Below are positions 10,328 to 21,187 of a DNA stretch of 64,000 bases, piece by piece; position 1 is the first letter of the stretch; every line of letters begins with the position of its first letter. Below the pieces are notes generated by a model that saw only the letters and a program-made list of their open reading frames with translations, was not told where the DNA came from and did no database searches. Position numbers and translations under genes: made by a program. The DNA comes from Pseudarthrobacter enclensis (GTDB lineage: Bacteria > Actinomycetota > Actinomycetes > Actinomycetales > Micrococcaceae): NCBI RefSeq assembly GCF_030811655.1, contig NZ_JAUSRE010000012.1, forward strand, positions 62,001 through 126,000, in the 5' to 3' direction.

Positions 10328-11349
10328 TGCCGTTGGTCCTGGTCGCCGCCACGACACTGCTGGCCAGTCTCCTGCTTCCCTTCGCAGTAAAACCGTGGCT
10401 CGTACGGATGGGCGTCGTGGATATCCCGTCCGCGCGCTCATCGCATGTCAAAGCCACCATCCGCGGCATGGGTGTGGCGGCTGCGCTGGCCACCGTCATC
10501 GGTTATGCGGCAGCGGTGCTGCTGGGAGTCGTCACGGTTGACCGCTCCATTTCCGCGGTGGTGCTCGGCATCATCGCCGCCTGCGCCGTGGTCGGCTGGG
10601 TGGAGGACCTGCGCGGCCTGTCCATCAGCGGCCGCGCCGGCGCCCAGCTGGGCATCGGGGCAGCGGGCTCCGCAGCGCTGATCGTGCTGACAGGGCAGTC
10701 CTTCTGGTGGCTGCCGCTCGCCGCAGTTGCCATTGCGGCCTACGTCAACATCGCCAACTTCATGGACGGTGTCAATGGCATTTCAGGGCTCCACGGGGCT
10801 ACTGCAGGGGTTGCCTACGCTGTGGCGGGAACGTTGTCGGAACAGCCATGGCTGACTGCCGGCGGCACGGTGCTGGCGATGTCCTTCCTCGGTTTCCTGC
10901 CGTGGAACCTTGGCCGGGGCTCCGTCTTCCTTGGGGACGTGGGCAGCTACCTGCTGGGCGCTTCGATCGCAGCCCTGGCGGTGGCCGGCTTCCTCAGCGG
11001 CGTCTACGTCGAGTATGTCCTGTCGCCGATCCTGGTGTACGCCGCCGACACCGGCTACACGCTGCTGCGGCGGATCAAGGCGGGGGAGCGCTGGTACGCG
11101 TCCCACCGGGAGCACGTCTACCAGCGGCTGACGGACGTTGGCTTCTCGCATCTGCAATCGGCCGGTGCGGTGACGCTCTGCACGGTGGCGGTCATCATTC
11201 TTGGCTTCGTTGCCGCCACCGCATCGTTGCCGGTGGTGGTCCTGTGCGTCACGGTGGGCGTGCTGATCCTTGCCTTGTACCTGGCGAGCCCGGACCTGAT
11301 CCGCCGGCGCCGCCGCAGGTCCAGGGTCACGCGCCTGCCGGTGACCTAG
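10324..11349 (+). CDS. wecA: Undecaprenyl-phosphate sugar-1-phosphate transferase (WecA/TagO/MraY family)
   Basis: Polytopic PNPT-family enzyme that loads a sugar phosphate onto the lipid carrier to initiate a wall or envelope glycan. 341 residues with about ten membrane segments. The family signatures ANFMDGVNGISGLHG and GSVFLGDVGSYLLG, and the His-containing loop RIKAGERWYASHREHVYQRL, are all present. ATGA overlap with the preceding CapD-like gene links it to the glycan cassette. The same family gene (rfe) sits just before the ATP synthase genes in mycobacteria. Confidence 0.93.
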   Translation: MMPLVLVAATTLLASLLLPFAVKPWLVRMGVVDIPSARSSHVKATIRGMGVAAALATVIGYAAAVLLGVVTVDRSISAVVLGIIAACAVVGWVEDLRGLSISGRAGAQLGIGAAGSAALIVLTGQSFWWLPLAAVAIAAYVNIANFMDGVNGISGLHGATAGVAYAVAGTLSEQPWLTAGGTVLAMSFLGFLPWNLGRGSVFLGDVGSYLLGASIAALAVAGFLSGVYVEYVLSPILVYAADTGYTLLRRIKAGERWYASHREHVYQRLTDVGFSHLQSAGAVTLCTVAVIILGFVAATASLPVVVLCVTVGVLILALYLASPDLIRRRRRRSRVTRLPVT

Positions 11350-11448
11350 CCATGTTCTATCTCGTGTAGAATTTAGGGGCAGCCCAAGCTGCCACTCCAC
11401 CCCCTGCCTCCTGGCGATTCGCCATGTGGTGCCGACGATTGGGATCGA

Positions 11449-11931
11449 ATGACCTCCAACGCCGAGTCCGGACCTGCTTCCGGCAATGGACACGTTGGCG
11501 CTTCCGGTCCCACCGCCTCCCTCTGGCTGAACCTGCTCAAGCGCAGTTCGATTGCCGCTGGTGCCGGCCTTGCGCTGTGCGCCATCCCTGCCGGCCTCCT
11601 CAACGGAGCCACCGGGGCCGTATCGAGTGTCCTCGGCGGCCTCCTGGTGATGCTGTTCTTTGGAATAAGCCTGCTGATCGGGCACTTCGTTGGCCGCAGC
11701 AATCCCTCGGGTGCGATTGGCGTGTTTGTGGCCACCTACTTCATCAAAGTAGTTGGCTTCGCTGTGGTCCTGTTCGTCATTGGCGCTCCGGAATGGCTTC
11801 ACGGCCGCTGGTTCATCATTGGCGCCGTGGTAGCCGTCGTCCTCTGGCAGGCCGCCGAAATCCACGGCTTCAGCAGGGCCCGCCTCCAGATCTACAACGA
11901 CCCGGAAGACAAGGGTGCAGCTGATGCGTGA
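11449..11931 (+). CDS. atpI: AtpI-like membrane protein at the head of the ATP synthase operon
   Basis: 160 residues with four predicted membrane helices (about 35-55, 58-80, 90-115 and 122-142) and hydrophilic ends. Position as first gene of the ATP synthase cluster plus topology identifies it as the AtpI-like protein associated with c-ring assembly. Sequence conservation in this family is low, so the call leans on context. ATG at 11449 lies about 77 bases after a TAGAAT hexamer at 11367-11372 that could be the operon promoter, although no matching -35 is visible. Overlaps the next gene by eight bases. Confidence 0.8.
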   Translation: MTSNAESGPASGNGHVGASGPTASLWLNLLKRSSIAAGAGLALCAIPAGLLNGATGAVSSVLGGLLVMLFFGISLLIGHFVGRSNPSGAIGVFVATYFIKVVGFAVVLFVIGAPEWLHGRWFIIGAVVAVVLWQAAEIHGFSRARLQIYNDPEDKGAADA

Positions 11932-12262
11932 TCCGAAGAAAGCCGCCGGCGCCCCCCATGGCAAACGCGGCACAAACGGCGCTTCATCCGCCGCTTCCGA
12001 CCCCTCCACCGATGGCGGCTACAACGCCGGAATGGCCGTGTTCAGCTACATCATTGGCGGAATCATCGTCTGGAGTTTGATAGGGTGGGGACTGGATTAT
12101 CTGTGGGGAACGCGCTGGATTGTGCTCGCAGGCGCTCTGCTTGGAGCCGTCGGAGGTTTCTACCTTTCCCACATGCATGGCCTTACCAGTTCCCGCAAAA
12201 CTGCTGATGAGCGCCATGCTTCCAGCGCACCGTCCCAGGACGGAAAAGATAATGCCAAATAA
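11924..12262 (+). CDS. AtpZ/AtpI-family small membrane protein
   Basis: 112 residues: a charged N-terminal 35 residues, then two transmembrane helices (AVFSYIIGGIIVWSLIGWGL and WIVLAGALLGAVGGFYLS) separated by a short WGT-containing loop. The paired-helix pattern with conserved GxxLD before the loop is that of the F0F1-ATPase subunit 2/AtpZ family. ATG 11924 overlaps the end of atpI; an earlier in-frame GTG at 11915 is less likely. Proposed in the literature to work with AtpI in ion or c-ring handling; the role here is inferred. Confidence 0.8.
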   Translation: MRDPKKAAGAPHGKRGTNGASSAASDPSTDGGYNAGMAVFSYIIGGIIVWSLIGWGLDYLWGTRWIVLAGALLGAVGGFYLSHMHGLTSSRKTADERHASSAPSQDGKDNAK

Positions 12263-12343
12263 TTTCACAGGGGGAACAGCAGGCTGTCAGGCTGCCGGAC
12301 CCCGCCCAACGCCCAATGATGGACACTGCAGAGAGGAAACGCG

Positions 12344-13144
12344 TTGATCGCGCTTGCGCTCCCGGCCCAAGATTCAGGAGAGTTCACTCCTCCTGGAATT
12401 AACGAAATGCATTTGCCGGCAATCCTGCCGTGGGGTGCCGCAGAAGGATTCTCCAAGCAGATGCTGCTGGTCCTCCTCTCTGTCGTCTTTATCGCAGTCT
12501 TCTTCGTGCTCGCCGCACGCAAGCAGCAGCTGGTACCCGGCAAGCTCCAGTTCGCCGGCGAAGCCGCTTACGGCTTTGTCCGCAACGGCATTGCCAAGGA
12601 CATCATCGGCGGCAGGGACTTCATCAAGTACGTCCCGCTGCTTTTCAGCCTGTTCTTCTTCATCCTGGTCAACAACATCTACGGCGCCATCCCGGTGTTC
12701 CAGCTCCCCACGTTCTCGCATGTGGGTGGAGCGTACGTGTTGGCCGGCCTCGTCTACGTCACCTGGATCGCCATCGGCGTGAAGAAGAACGGCCTGCGCT
12801 ACTTCAAGCTCGCAACCGTCCCCTCGGGCGTGCCGTGGTACATCCTGCCCATCGTCATTCCGATTGAGATCATCTCCAACTTCGTTGTCCGGCCCGTCAC
12901 GCACAGCCTGCGTCTGTTCGCGACCATGCTCGCCGGCCACCTGATTGTCATGATCGCCGGTTCCGGCATCGAGTACCTCATCATGCAGGAGAACTTTCTG
13001 CTGAAGGGAACGTCGGTCCTGGTCCTGGCCGGTGCCATCGCAATGTACATGCTCGAAGCCCTGATCATGGTCCTGCAGGCTTACGTCTTCACGCTGCTGA
13101 CTGCGATCTACATCGAAGGTGCGCTGCACGCCGACAGCCACTAG
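12344..13144 (+). CDS. atpB: ATP synthase Fo subunit a
   Basis: Proton-channel subunit of the membrane rotor-stator interface. 266 residues with hydrophobic segments consistent with five or six helices. The essential arginine is in [18 protein letters not shown], and the final helix [18 protein letters not shown] is present. TTG start at 12344 preceded by AGAGGAAAC, a good ribosome site; the first ATG downstream would remove N-terminal sequence. Confidence 0.97.
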   Translation: MIALALPAQDSGEFTPPGINEMHLPAILPWGAAEGFSKQMLLVLLSVVFIAVFFVLAARKQQLVPGKLQFAGEAAYGFVRNGIAKDIIGGRDFIKYVPLLFSLFFFILVNNIYGAIPVFQLPTFSHVGGAYVLAGLVYVTWIAIGVKKNGLRYFKLATVPSGVPWYILPIVIPIEIISNFVVRPVTHSLRLFATMLAGHLIVMIAGSGIEYLIMQENFLLKGTSVLVLAGAIAMYMLEALIMVLQAYVFTLLTAIYIEGALHADSH

Positions 13145-13254
13145 GCACCCCGCCGGGGGCGCGACGCGCCGCCGGCACACCACAGTCTTCCCCTCGCGGG
13201 GATGAAGCAACCCAAACAACCTGCCGCACAGGCGGCATCTTGAAAGGAAAAAAA

Positions 13255-13473
13255 ATGGAAGGCTCCATCAACGGCTCCCTCAACCTCATCGGCTATGGCC
13301 TCTCGGCTATCGGCGGTGGTATCGGTGTGGGTCTCGTGTTCGCTGCCTACATCAACGGCGTTGCACGCCAGCCGGAAGCCCAGCGCGTCCTGCAGCCGAT
13401 CGCATTCCTGGGCCTGGCGCTGACCGAAGCACTCGCCATCCTGGGTCTGGTCTTCGCTTTCGTTCTCAAGTAA
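13255..13473 (+). CDS. atpE: ATP synthase Fo subunit c
   Basis: 72-residue hairpin forming the proton-driven ring. Helix 1 contains the [16 protein letters not shown] glycine motif, the polar loop is ARQPEAQ, and helix 2 carries the ion-binding glutamate E58 in ALTEALAIL. No Na+-coordination Gln is apparent in helix 1, so proton coupling is expected. ATG 13255 is chosen over an in-frame TTG at 13240 because it has a strong GAAAGGAAAAAA ribosome site, as expected for the most abundantly translated subunit. Confidence 0.98.
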   Translation: MEGSINGSLNLIGYGLSAIGGGIGVGLVFAAYINGVARQPEAQRVLQPIAFLGLALTEALAILGLVFAFVLK

Positions 13474-13524
13474 ACCTTCAGAACTTCAGCGAACATTCAG
13501 AACCGAGTAGATAAGGACGGGTGA

Positions 13525-14078
<554 letters not shown>

Positions 14079-14079
<1 letters not shown>

Positions 14080-14906
14080 TGGCAGGCGTATCGAGCGAAT
14101 CGCTGGCAACAGCACTGGCCGCTTTGGAAGCGAAGCTTCCCACGGCGTCGCTGCAGCTGGCAAAGGAACTCTTCGGAATTCTGGGAATGCTGGACAGCTC
14201 GGCTGGCTTGCGCCGTGCCCTGACTGACCCCTCCCGCAGCGGCGACGAAAAGTCTGCGCTGGTCAGGCAGCTGGTTGGCGGAAAAGTCTCCGCTGATGCT
14301 GCTGAAATCGCGGGTGGACTGGCCAGCTCACGCTGGGCATCGGCGCGCGACATCGGCGATGCACTCGAGACTCTTGCCGCAACGGTGGTCATTTCCGTTG
14401 CTGAAAACAAGTCGGCCGTTTCTGCCTCCGGAATCACTGGCCTGGAGGAGCTGGAAAACGATCTGTTTTCCTTCAACCAGGCTGTTGCCTCCAGCCACGA
14501 GGTACAACGTGCTCTGTCCGAACCGCAGGCAAGCGCCGCAGCCAAGGCTGTCCTTGCCGGCAAGCTGGTGCCCGGTGTCAGTGAGGAAGCCAAAGTCCTC
14601 ATCACGCAGGCAGTCACCCAGCCGCGCGGCATCAAGCCCACCCGGCTTGTGGAGCGGTTCGCCGAACTGGCGGCCAAGCGGCAGCAGCGCTGGATTGCAA
14701 CGGTCAGCGTGACCCGTCCTTTGTCGCAGACGCAACTGGCACGCCTCAAGGCGGGCCTGAATGCCCTGTACGGGCGGGATTTGAAGGTCAACATCAACGT
14801 TGACCCGTCGCTCATTGGCGGAATCCGCGTCCAGGTGGGTGACGAAGTGCTCGACGCTTCTGTCATCACCCGGCTGGGCGAACTGCAACGCCAGCTGGCC
14901 GGCTAG
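14079..14906 (+). CDS. atpH: ATP synthase F1 subunit delta
   Basis: Connects the b-subunit stalk to the top of F1. At 275 residues it is about 100 longer than the E. coli subunit, as is usual in Micrococcaceae and other actinobacteria. The conserved C-terminal segment reads INVDPSLIGGIRVQVGDEVLDASV. ATG overlaps the atpF stop by one base. Confidence 0.95.
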
Positions 14907-14984
14907 CCGGACAAGCACACCAAAACTGATAGAAACCCCGGTCACCGTTTGCGGTGATCACAAACAGGAGAGCAGGGACTGCAG

Positions 14985-16622
14985 ATGGCCGAATTGACCA
15001 TCAACGCCGACGACGTCCGTAATGCGCTGAACGAGTTCGCGGCGTCCTACGAACCCGGGAACGCAGAGCGCGTAGAGGTCGGCCGCGTAACCACCGCTAG
15101 TGACGGCATCGCCCGTGTTGAGGGCCTTCCCTCGGTCATGGCGAACGAGCTGCTGCGTTTCGAGGACGGCACCCTGGGCCTGGCCCAGAACCTGGACGTC
15201 CGCGAAATCGGCGTGATCGTCCTCGGCGACTTCACCGGCATCGAGGAAGGCCAGGAAGTCCACCGGACCGGACAGGTTCTGTCCGTTCCCGTTGGCGACG
15301 CCTTCCTTGGCCGCGTCGTTGACCCGCTGGGCGTGCCCATCGACGACCTCGGCGAGATCAAGGCCGAGACCACTCGTGCACTGGAGCTGCAGGCTCCGGG
15401 CGTGACCCAGCGCAAGTCGGTGCATGAGCCGATGCAGACCGGCCTGAAGGCCATCGACGCGATGATCCCGATCGGACGCGGCCAGCGCCAGCTCATCATT
15501 GGCGACCGCCAGACCGGCAAGTCCGCTATCGCGATCGACACCATCATCAACCAGAAGGCCAACTGGGCTTCCGGCGATGTCACCAAGCAGGTCCGCTGCA
15601 TCTACGTCGCCATCGGCCAGAAGGCGTCCACGATTGCCGCCATCCGGCAGACCCTCGAGGACAACGGCGCGCTGGAGTACACCACCATCGTGGCATCTCC
15701 CGCGTCCGACCCCGCAGGCTTCAAGTACCTGGCACCGTACGCCGGGTCGGCCATCGGCCAGCACTGGATGTACGGCGGCAAGCACGTCCTCATCGTGTTC
15801 GATGACCTGTCCAAGCAGGCCGAGGCCTACCGTGCAGTGTCCCTGCTGCTCCGCCGCCCGCCGGGACGCGAAGCCTACCCGGGCGACGTCTTCTACCTGC
15901 ACTCCCGCCTGCTGGAGCGTTGTGCGAAGCTCTCCGACGAACTCGGTGCGGGTTCCATGACCGGCCTGCCGCTGATCGAGACCAAGGCGAACGACGTGTC
16001 CGCCTACATCCCGACCAACGTCATCTCCATCACCGATGGCCAGATCTTCCTCCAGTCGGACCTCTTCAACGCCAACCAGCGTCCCGCTGTCGACGTTGGC
16101 GTCTCGGTGTCCCGCGTGGGCGGTGCCGCCCAGGTGAAGTCCATGAAGAAGGTCTCCGGTACTTTGAAGCTGGACCTGGCCCAGTACCGCGACATGCAGG
16201 CGTTCGCCATGTTCGCATCCGACCTGGATGCGGCATCCCGCCAGCAGCTGACCCGTGGTGCCCGCCTGATGGAACTGCTGAAGCAGGGCCAGTACTCACC
16301 GTTCCCGGTCGAGGACCAGGTTGTTTCCATCTGGGCCGGCACTAACGGCTACCTGGACGACGTTCCGGTGGAGGACATCAGCCGGTTCGAGGCCGAGTTC
16401 CTGGAGCACCTGCGCCACAAGTCCTCGATCCTGACCACGCTGGCACAGACCAACGTGCTGGACGACGACACCGTGGCTGCCCTGAAGTCCTCGATCGTGG
16501 ACTTCAAGAAGGGTTTCTTCGGCCAGGGTGACAACCACCTGGTAGGCGCCGGCCACGAGGAGCACGACGCTATCTCCGAGGGCGAAGTCGACCAGGAAAA
16601 GATCGTCAAGCAGAAGCGCTAG
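14985..16622 (+). CDS. atpA: ATP synthase F1 subunit alpha
   Basis: Non-catalytic nucleotide-binding subunit. 545 residues with the Walker A loop GDRQTGKS at about 173-180, the alpha signature [20 protein letters not shown], and an acidic/basic C-terminal extension of about 30 residues. ATG 14985 is preceded by CAGGAGAGCAGGGA. Separated from atpH by a 78-base spacer with a small TCACCG/CGGTGA stem, and from atpG by a strong hairpin. Confidence 0.98.
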   Translation: MAELTINADDVRNALNEFAASYEPGNAERVEVGRVTTASDGIARVEGLPSVMANELLRFEDGTLGLAQNLDVREIGVIVLGDFTGIEEGQEVHRTGQVLSVPVGDAFLGRVVDPLGVPIDDLGEIKAETTRALELQAPGVTQRKSVHEPMQTGLKAIDAMIPIGRGQRQLIIGDRQTGKSAIAIDTIINQKANWASGDVTKQVRCIYVAIGQKASTIAAIRQTLEDNGALEYTTIVASPASDPAGFKYLAPYAGSAIGQHWMYGGKHVLIVFDDLSKQAEAYRAVSLLLRRPPGREAYPGDVFYLHSRLLERCAKLSDELGAGSMTGLPLIETKANDVSAYIPTNVISITDGQIFLQSDLFNANQRPAVDVGVSVSRVGGAAQVKSMKKVSGTLKLDLAQYRDMQAFAMFASDLDAASRQQLTRGARLMELLKQGQYSPFPVEDQVVSIWAGTNGYLDDVPVEDISRFEAEFLEHLRHKSSILTTLAQTNVLDDDTVAALKSSIVDFKKGFFGQGDNHLVGAGHEEHDAISEGEVDQEKIVKQKR

Positions 16623-16630
16623 TTCCGCAC

Positions 16631-16671
16631 CGCCGGGTGTGCCGGGCCGCAAAGGCACGGCACACCCGGCG
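16631..16671 (+). other. Intercistronic hairpin between atpA and atpG
   Basis: A perfect 13-bp GC-rich stem (16631-16643 with 16659-16671) closes a 15-base loop, with a further TTCCG/CGGAA pairing outside it. No T-run follows and atpG has its own AGGAAAGGA ribosome site after it. It looks like an mRNA stability or processing element rather than a terminator. Confidence 0.7.
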
Positions 16672-16695
16672 ACGGAATGTTAGGAAAGGATAAGT

Positions 16696-17586
16696 ATGGG
16701 AGCCCAGATCCGGGTCTACCGCCAGAAGATCAGCTCGACCACGTCGATGCGCAAGATCTTCAAGGCGATGGAACTGATCGCTACCTCGCGCATCGGGAAG
16801 GCCCGTGCGCGCGTAGCAGCTTCACTGCCTTACGCGAACGCGATCACGCGCGCCGTTTCTGCTGTCGCCAGCCAAAGCGAAATCGACCACCCGCTGATCA
16901 CTGAGCCGGAGCAGATCCGCCGTGCCGCCGTCCTGGTAATCACCTCGGACCGCGGCCTGGCAGGTTCCTACTCGGCCAGCGTCCTCAAGCAGGCGGAAGG
17001 TCTCAACGAGCTGCTCCGCGCCGAAGGCAAGGAAGTCAAGACCTACGTCGTGGGCCGCAAGGCCCAGGCCTACTTCGATTTCCGGAACCGCGAGTACGCG
17101 CGGGTCTGGACCGGAGGAACCGACGCACCCGAGTTCGCTACTGCCCGTGAAATTGGCGCAGCGTTGCTGGCAGAATTCGCGACCGACTTCGAAGACGGCG
17201 GCGTGGACGAGATACATGTCGTCTACACCCGCTTCAAGTCCATGGTCACCCAGGAGCCGACGGTCATCCGCCTGCTCCCGCTTGAAGTAGTGGAAGAGCA
17301 GGCTGAATCTGAATCGGATCTCCTGCCGCTGTATGAGTTCGAACCGGAAGCCGAGCGTGTCCTTGACGCCCTGCTGCCGCGGTACATCGAATCCCGTATC
17401 TTCGCAGCCATGTTGCAGGCAGCAGCTTCCGAGCTCGCAGCCCGCCAGCGGGCGATGAAGTCCGCAGGCGACAACGCAACGGACCTGATCAAGAAGTACA
17501 CGCGTCTGCGCAACACGGCCCGCCAGGCCGAAATTACGCAGGAACTCTCCGAGATTGTTGCCGGTGCCGACGCCCTCGCGTCCTAG
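16696..17586 (+). CDS. atpG: ATP synthase F1 subunit gamma
   Basis: Central rotor shaft. 296 residues with the N-terminal helix [25 protein letters not shown] split here only by family alignment, the Rossmann-like core with [15 protein letters not shown], and the C-terminal helix containing [20 protein letters not shown] followed by [19 protein letters not shown], all diagnostic. ATG 16696 follows the ribosome site AGGAAAGGA. Confidence 0.98.
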   Translation: MGAQIRVYRQKISSTTSMRKIFKAMELIATSRIGKARARVAASLPYANAITRAVSAVASQSEIDHPLITEPEQIRRAAVLVITSDRGLAGSYSASVLKQAEGLNELLRAEGKEVKTYVVGRKAQAYFDFRNREYARVWTGGTDAPEFATAREIGAALLAEFATDFEDGGVDEIHVVYTRFKSMVTQEPTVIRLLPLEVVEEQAESESDLLPLYEFEPEAERVLDALLPRYIESRIFAAMLQAAASELAARQRAMKSAGDNATDLIKKYTRLRNTARQAEITQELSEIVAGADALAS

Positions 17587-17611
17587 CCTGCACCGCCCCG
17601 GTTCCGCGTAA

Positions 17612-19126
<1,515 letters not shown>

Positions 19127-19127
19127 T

Positions 19128-19412
19128 ATGGCTGAGCTTGAGGTTGAGATTGTCGCAGCGGACCACTTCGTGTGGTCCGGAGCGGCCAAGATGGTCAAGG
19201 CCCGCACCAGCGATGGTGAAATCGGAATCCTGCCCGGCCACTCGCCCCTGCTGGCGATCCTGGCCGAAGGTGAACTGGCCATCCAGCCGGTGTCCGGGGA
19301 CCGCATCGCGGTGGATGTTGACGGTGGGTTCTTCTCCGTTGACAACAACCGCGTGGTGATCGTTGCTGACAACGCCCAGCTGGGCGGCTCGGCTACCGCT
19401 GGGATCCGCTAG
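19128..19412 (+). CDS. atpC: ATP synthase F1 subunit epsilon, short form
   Basis: 94 residues, covering only the N-terminal beta-sandwich (MAELEVEIVAADHFVW, GEIGILPGHSPLLAIL, VDGGFFSVDNNRVVIVAD). The C-terminal two-helix domain that lets epsilon inhibit ATP hydrolysis in E. coli (about 139 residues in all) is missing; translation simply ends after GIR. There is no frameshift remnant downstream, because the next gene starts 11 bases later. ATG at 19128, one base after the atpD stop. Confidence 0.95.
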   Translation: MAELEVEIVAADHFVWSGAAKMVKARTSDGEIGILPGHSPLLAILAEGELAIQPVSGDRIAVDVDGGFFSVDNNRVVIVADNAQLGGSATAGIR

Positions 19413-19422
19413 CACGACCTTG

Positions 19423-19854
19423 ATGGACGCACCGGGTATTTCGTTCATCGCACTGGCAGTCGCGTTCGGATTGCTGATTTCTGCACTGTGCCTTTCGGGG
19501 GTGCGCCGCTTCAACCTGCGGCGTGCCCTCGGCACGGTGGACGCCTCCATTTGCATGGCTGACAACAGCTGGCAGATGGGGGTTTGTCGTTATCAGGACA
19601 ATGATCTCGAGTGGTTCAGGCTGATCTCCCTGAGTGTGCGCCCCAAGTACACGTTCAAGCGGAGCTCCCTGGAACTCCTGGGCCGCCGGAAGCCTACTGA
19701 AGCAGAAGCCGTGAAAGTCCAGCCCGACGTCGTCATCGTCGAACTAAGGTACGAAGGGCAGGACGTGCGCCTTGCCATGAAGTTCGATGCCTACACGGGC
19801 CTGTCCTCCTGGCTGGAAGCGGGCCCGGTCATTGGCGTAGGGACGTGGCGCTAG
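19423..19854 (+). CDS. DUF2550 membrane-anchored protein
   Basis: 143 residues: an N-terminal membrane helix (FIALAVAFGLLISALCLSGV) then a soluble domain with WQMGVCRYQDNDLEWFRL and a central beta-rich region. A DUF2550 protein follows atpC in many actinobacteria (Rv1312 in M. tuberculosis). Function unknown. The ATG at 19423 is preferred; an in-frame frame extension upstream overlaps atpC. Confidence 0.85.
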   Translation: MDAPGISFIALAVAFGLLISALCLSGVRRFNLRRALGTVDASICMADNSWQMGVCRYQDNDLEWFRLISLSVRPKYTFKRSSLELLGRRKPTEAEAVKVQPDVVIVELRYEGQDVRLAMKFDAYTGLSSWLEAGPVIGVGTWR

Positions 19855-19858
19855 CCAC

Positions 19859-21187
19859 GTGGATTGGTTACTAGACATCCGGCTCACGGACGGTCCGCTG
19901 TACGCAGCCGCCCTGGTCTTGGGAGTGGGCGGTGCGGCCTACCTCCTGGTTCCACCCCGGCGTGCTTCCGAAGGCGCGCTACTGCGCATCCGGGCCTGGG
20001 CAATCCGGGTATTCATCGCTGTGGCGGCAGCCTTCGTCCTGGTGGCCACAGTCCACTGGGTGATGATCAACGTGCTCGCGGTCTTTCCGGCCGACATCCC
20101 GGACCCTGTTTTGCTGTGGTTCGTGCCGGCCGTCGCTGCCGTCATCCTGGGTATCCTCAGGGTGCCGAGGTCAAGCTGGATCCACTACGGGACAGGCTTC
20201 CTCGCCGTTGTCCTGGTGATACTGCTCTCAACCATCCAGATCAACGCCTACTTCGGGCTCAACAGGACCGTCAGCGATCTGCTCGGTACGGCTTTGGCCC
20301 GGATACCGGCACTTGAGCAAAACCTCATGCGCCACACCGGGCAACCTGACGGCGTACCGCTCCAGGGCTGGAAGGCGCAGGGGGAGTTGCCGGCCGGGGG
20401 AGCCCTTCGGAAGTCCGCGATTCCCGGGACGCTGTCCGGCATGAACGCGAGGGACGCCTACATCTATCTTCCGCCGGCATACTTTGCGGCTAACCGGCCC
20501 GCACTGCCGGTGCTGGTGCTGGTGGCCGGGCAGCCCGGCGGCCCGGCTGACTGGCTCACCGGCGGCGCACTCCGCGGCCACATGGATTCCTTTGCCGCCA
20601 CGCATGGTGGAGTATCGCCGGTCGTGGTGATCCCCGACCCCAACGGCTCCCAGTCCGCCAACACCATGTGCATGGACAGCCGCATTGCCAAAGCGGACAC
20701 GTACCTGTCGCAGGACGTGCCGCACTGGATCAGTTCGACCCTGGCAGTGGACACCAACCACAGCCACTGGGCCATCGGCGGGTTCTCCTTCGGCGGTACC
20801 TGCGCCGTACAGATGGGGACCAGGCATCCGCACATCTACGCCGACGTCCTGGGATTTTCCAGCGAAGCGGAACCTGCCATTGCCAAGGAGCGGCAAAAGA
20901 CCATTGACGCAGCCTTTCCCGGAAACCCCAACGAATTCACCAAGCAGACTCCGCTGGAGATCATGAAACACCAACGCTTCGACTCCCACGGCATGTACCT
21001 GACCGCAGGCCAGAACGATCCGGAGTTCGTGGCGAATCTACGGACACTTGCCGCTGCCGCCCAGGACGCCGGGTTCACGGTGCAGGCACACGTTGTGGAG
21101 CATACCGGGCACTCCTGGGACACCTCCTCCAAACGCTTTACCGATGCTCTGCAGTTCCTTGGCACCCAATGGGGGCTCACGTGGTGA
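19859..21187 (+). CDS. Membrane-anchored putative esterase (PF00756-like)
   Basis: 442 residues. The first 150 hold four hydrophobic segments (about 13-32, 45-72, 83-102 and 108-130). The rest is an alpha/beta-hydrolase of the esterase D/mycolyltransferase family, predicted outside the cell. The nucleophile elbow GGFSFGGT places Ser310, and HTGHSWDT near the C-terminus supplies the likely His. GTG start four bases after DUF2550. Overlaps the next gene (MprF-like) by up to 19 bases, suggesting a shared envelope or lipid role. Arthrobacter lacks mycolates, so the substrate is unknown. Confidence 0.85.
   Translation: MDWLLDIRLTDGPLYAAALVLGVGGAAYLLVPPRRASEGALLRIRAWAIRVFIAVAAAFVLVATVHWVMINVLAVFPADIPDPVLLWFVPAVAAVILGILRVPRSSWIHYGTGFLAVVLVILLSTIQINAYFGLNRTVSDLLGTALARIPALEQNLMRHTGQPDGVPLQGWKAQGELPAGGALRKSAIPGTLSGMNARDAYIYLPPAYFAANRPALPVLVLVAGQPGGPADWLTGGALRGHMDSFAATHGGVSPVVVIPDPNGSQSANTMCMDSRIAKADTYLSQDVPHWISSTLAVDTNHSHWAIGGFSFGGTCAVQMGTRHPHIYADVLGFSSEAEPAIAKERQKTIDAAFPGNPNEFTKQTPLEIMKHQRFDSHGMYLTAGQNDPEFVANLRTLAAAAQDAGFTVQAHVVEHTGHSWDTSSKRFTDALQFLGTQWGLTW

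Noticed and set aside
11367..11372. TAGAAT as firm promoter of the atp operon
   Set aside because: No -35 at a suitable distance and 77 bases from atpI; mentioned only as possible.
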